Origin: JAENVU01 sp963801105
GTDB lineage: Bacteria; Actinomycetota; Acidimicrobiia; IMCC26256; JAENVU01
Direction: 5' to 3'
Assembly: GCA_963801105.1 (NCBI GenBank)
Contig: CAWDDH010000003.1
Location: 3,348,001 to 3,412,000, forward strand
Length of the DNA stretch: 64,000 bases
Position 1 is the first letter of the stretch. Each line of letters opens with the position of its first letter. Shown piece by piece: positions 63,112 through 64,000 of the stretch. The notes beneath the pieces are model-generated. The model saw only the letters and a list, made by a program, of their open reading frames with translations, did no database searches and was not told the DNA's origin. Position numbers and translations under genes: made by a program.

Positions 63112-64000
63112 TATCCCCTCACCTGTCCTTCTCCCCAGACCACGTACTTCGCGGTCGTCAACTGCCGGAGCCCGAGCGGGCCCCGTGCGTGGAGCTTCTG
63201 CGTCGAGATCCCGATCTCGGCGCCGAACCCGAACTGCTCACCGTCGGTGAAGCGCGTCGAGGCGTTCACCACGACCGCGGCCGAATCCACCTCGCGCGTG
63301 AACCGGCGGGCGGCGTCGAGGTCGGTCGTCAGGATGGCTTCGGTGTGCCCGCTCGAGTACCGGTTCACGTGGTCGATCGCCTCGTCCAGCGACGCGACCG
63401 TGCCGACGCTCATCTTGAGTCCGAGGAACTCGGTGGCGAAGTCCTCGGCGGTGGCCGCGCCCATTCCGGGGATCCGGGCGCGTGCGCCGGGGTCGCCCAC
63501 GAGCTCCACTCCTTCGGCCTCGAGCGCGTCGCACACGCGGGGCAGGAACTCGTCGGCCACCGACTCGTGGACGAGCAGCGTCTCGGCCGCGTTGCACACG
63601 CTCGGTCGCTGCGTCTTCGCGTTGACGACGATGTCGAGCGCCTGGCCGAGGTCGGCCGAGGCGTCGACGTAGACCTGGCAGTTGCCGTCACCGTCGATGA
63701 TCACGGGGACCGTCGCGTGCTCCCGGATCGAAGCGATCAGCTCGGGACCGCCGCGCGGGATCAGACAGTCCACCGACTCGGTGAGCCGCATGACGCCGAC
63801 AGCCGTCTCGTGCGAGGCGTCTTCGACCATCACCAGCGAATCGCTCGGGAGCCCCGCCTTGGCGAAGCCGGCGCGCAGGACGGTGGCGATCGCGATGTTC
63901 GAGCGCAGCGCGGTGCCGCTCCCGCGGAGCAGTGCGGCATTGCCGGCCTTCACGCAGAGGCCGGCGGCGTCGGAGGTGACGTTCGGACGGTTCTCGTAGA
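63111..64000 (-). CDS. proA: Glutamate-5-semialdehyde dehydrogenase, 3' part (cut by window edge)
   Basis: The visible 296 residues are the C-terminal two-thirds of gamma-glutamyl phosphate reductase, which makes glutamate-5-semialdehyde in proline synthesis. The frame enters with YENRPNVTSDAAGLCVKAGN, and the catalytic Cys lies in RPSVCNAAETLL. Later family segments are NRYSSGHTEAILT and FTDGEQFGFGAEIGIST. The 5' end lies beyond 64000. Its TAG overlaps the MoxR GTG start. Confidence 0.95.
   Translation of the reverse strand, partial: YENRPNVTSDAAGLCVKAGNAALLRGSGTALRSNIAIATVLRAGFAKAGLPSDSLVMVEDASHETAVGVMRLTESVDCLIPRGGPELIASIREHATVPVIIDGDGNCQVYVDASADLGQALDIVVNAKTQRPSVCNAAETLLVHESVADEFLPRVCDALEAEGVELVGDPGARARIPGMGAATAEDFATEFLGLKMSVGTVASLDEAIDHVNRYSSGHTEAILTTDLDAARRFTREVDSAAVVVNASTRFTDGEQFGFGAEIGISTQKLHARGPLGLRQLTTAKYVVWGEGQVRG

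Overview
This 64 kb window is high-GC, densely coded actinobacterial chromosome. Its gene content and order suggest a deep-branching Actinomycetota lineage; Acidimicrobiia is my best guess, inferred from gene content only. Supporting signs are the dgt-dnaG-rpoD block, a class II GlyRS-recO-nudix-uppS block, a caa3-type oxidase operon with CtaG and cupredoxins, a BldD-type regulator, the hemW-hrcA-dnaJ-rsmE-phoH-ybeY-corC-era block, leuS-comEA-comEC-holA, and nadD-lytR-rsfS. Most genes lie on the minus strand and many stop/start junctions overlap (TGATG, GTGA, ATGA), so long translationally coupled transcripts are likely. No gene-free stretch exceeds about 250 bp. I see no CRISPR array, prophage or insertion sequence.

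Layout. 1-15.7 kb is the accessory end: a TetR regulator with a methyltransferase and a palindromic operator, a damaged lipoprotein gene, a secreted Calx-beta protein flanked by tRNA-like fragments, a large ATPase-LuxR regulator, an EamA-like transporter, a GGDEF diguanylate cyclase with an intact I-site, a membrane sulfatase-like protein, an acyl-CoA dehydrogenase, tRNA-Asn, and an HTH protein whose stop codon lies inside the tRNA gene. 15.7-28.4 kb is housekeeping: rpoD, dnaG, dgt, an alpha/beta hydrolase, ppdK, a J-like/RDD membrane protein, glyS, recO, a nudix hydrolase and uppS. 28.4-34.6 kb is an aerobic respiration operon: two cupredoxins, CtaG, and oxidase subunits IV, III, I and II, with subunit II carrying a haem c domain. 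34.8-43.4 kb is era to hemW, with a CIRCE operator in front of hrcA-dnaJ. 43.4-53.9 kb has a second acyl-CoA dehydrogenase, lepA, rpsT, holA, comEC, comEA, leuS and trmO. 54-64 kb has tRNA-Ala, a polytopic membrane protein, a hisH-hisF pair whose HisF lacks a catalytic aspartate, rsfS (apparently starting with CTG), a LytR_C protein, nadD, an ACT protein, a MoxR-VWA pair and partial proA.

Main points of interest. (1) dnaJ, hemW and holA each carry a frameshift that is repaired by restoring one CG unit to a short CG run. This points to a systematic read or assembly error, or to slippage. (2) HisF has Gln where catalytic Asp130 is expected, while its HisH partner keeps the glutaminase triad. 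(3) A BldD-like regulator keeps the RxD-X8-RxDD c-di-GMP signature, and a diguanylate cyclase is encoded in the same window. (4) tRNA-like fragments bracket the Calx-beta gene. (5) The 3' end of uppS is duplicated. I found no convincing new multi-gene defence or mobile system here.
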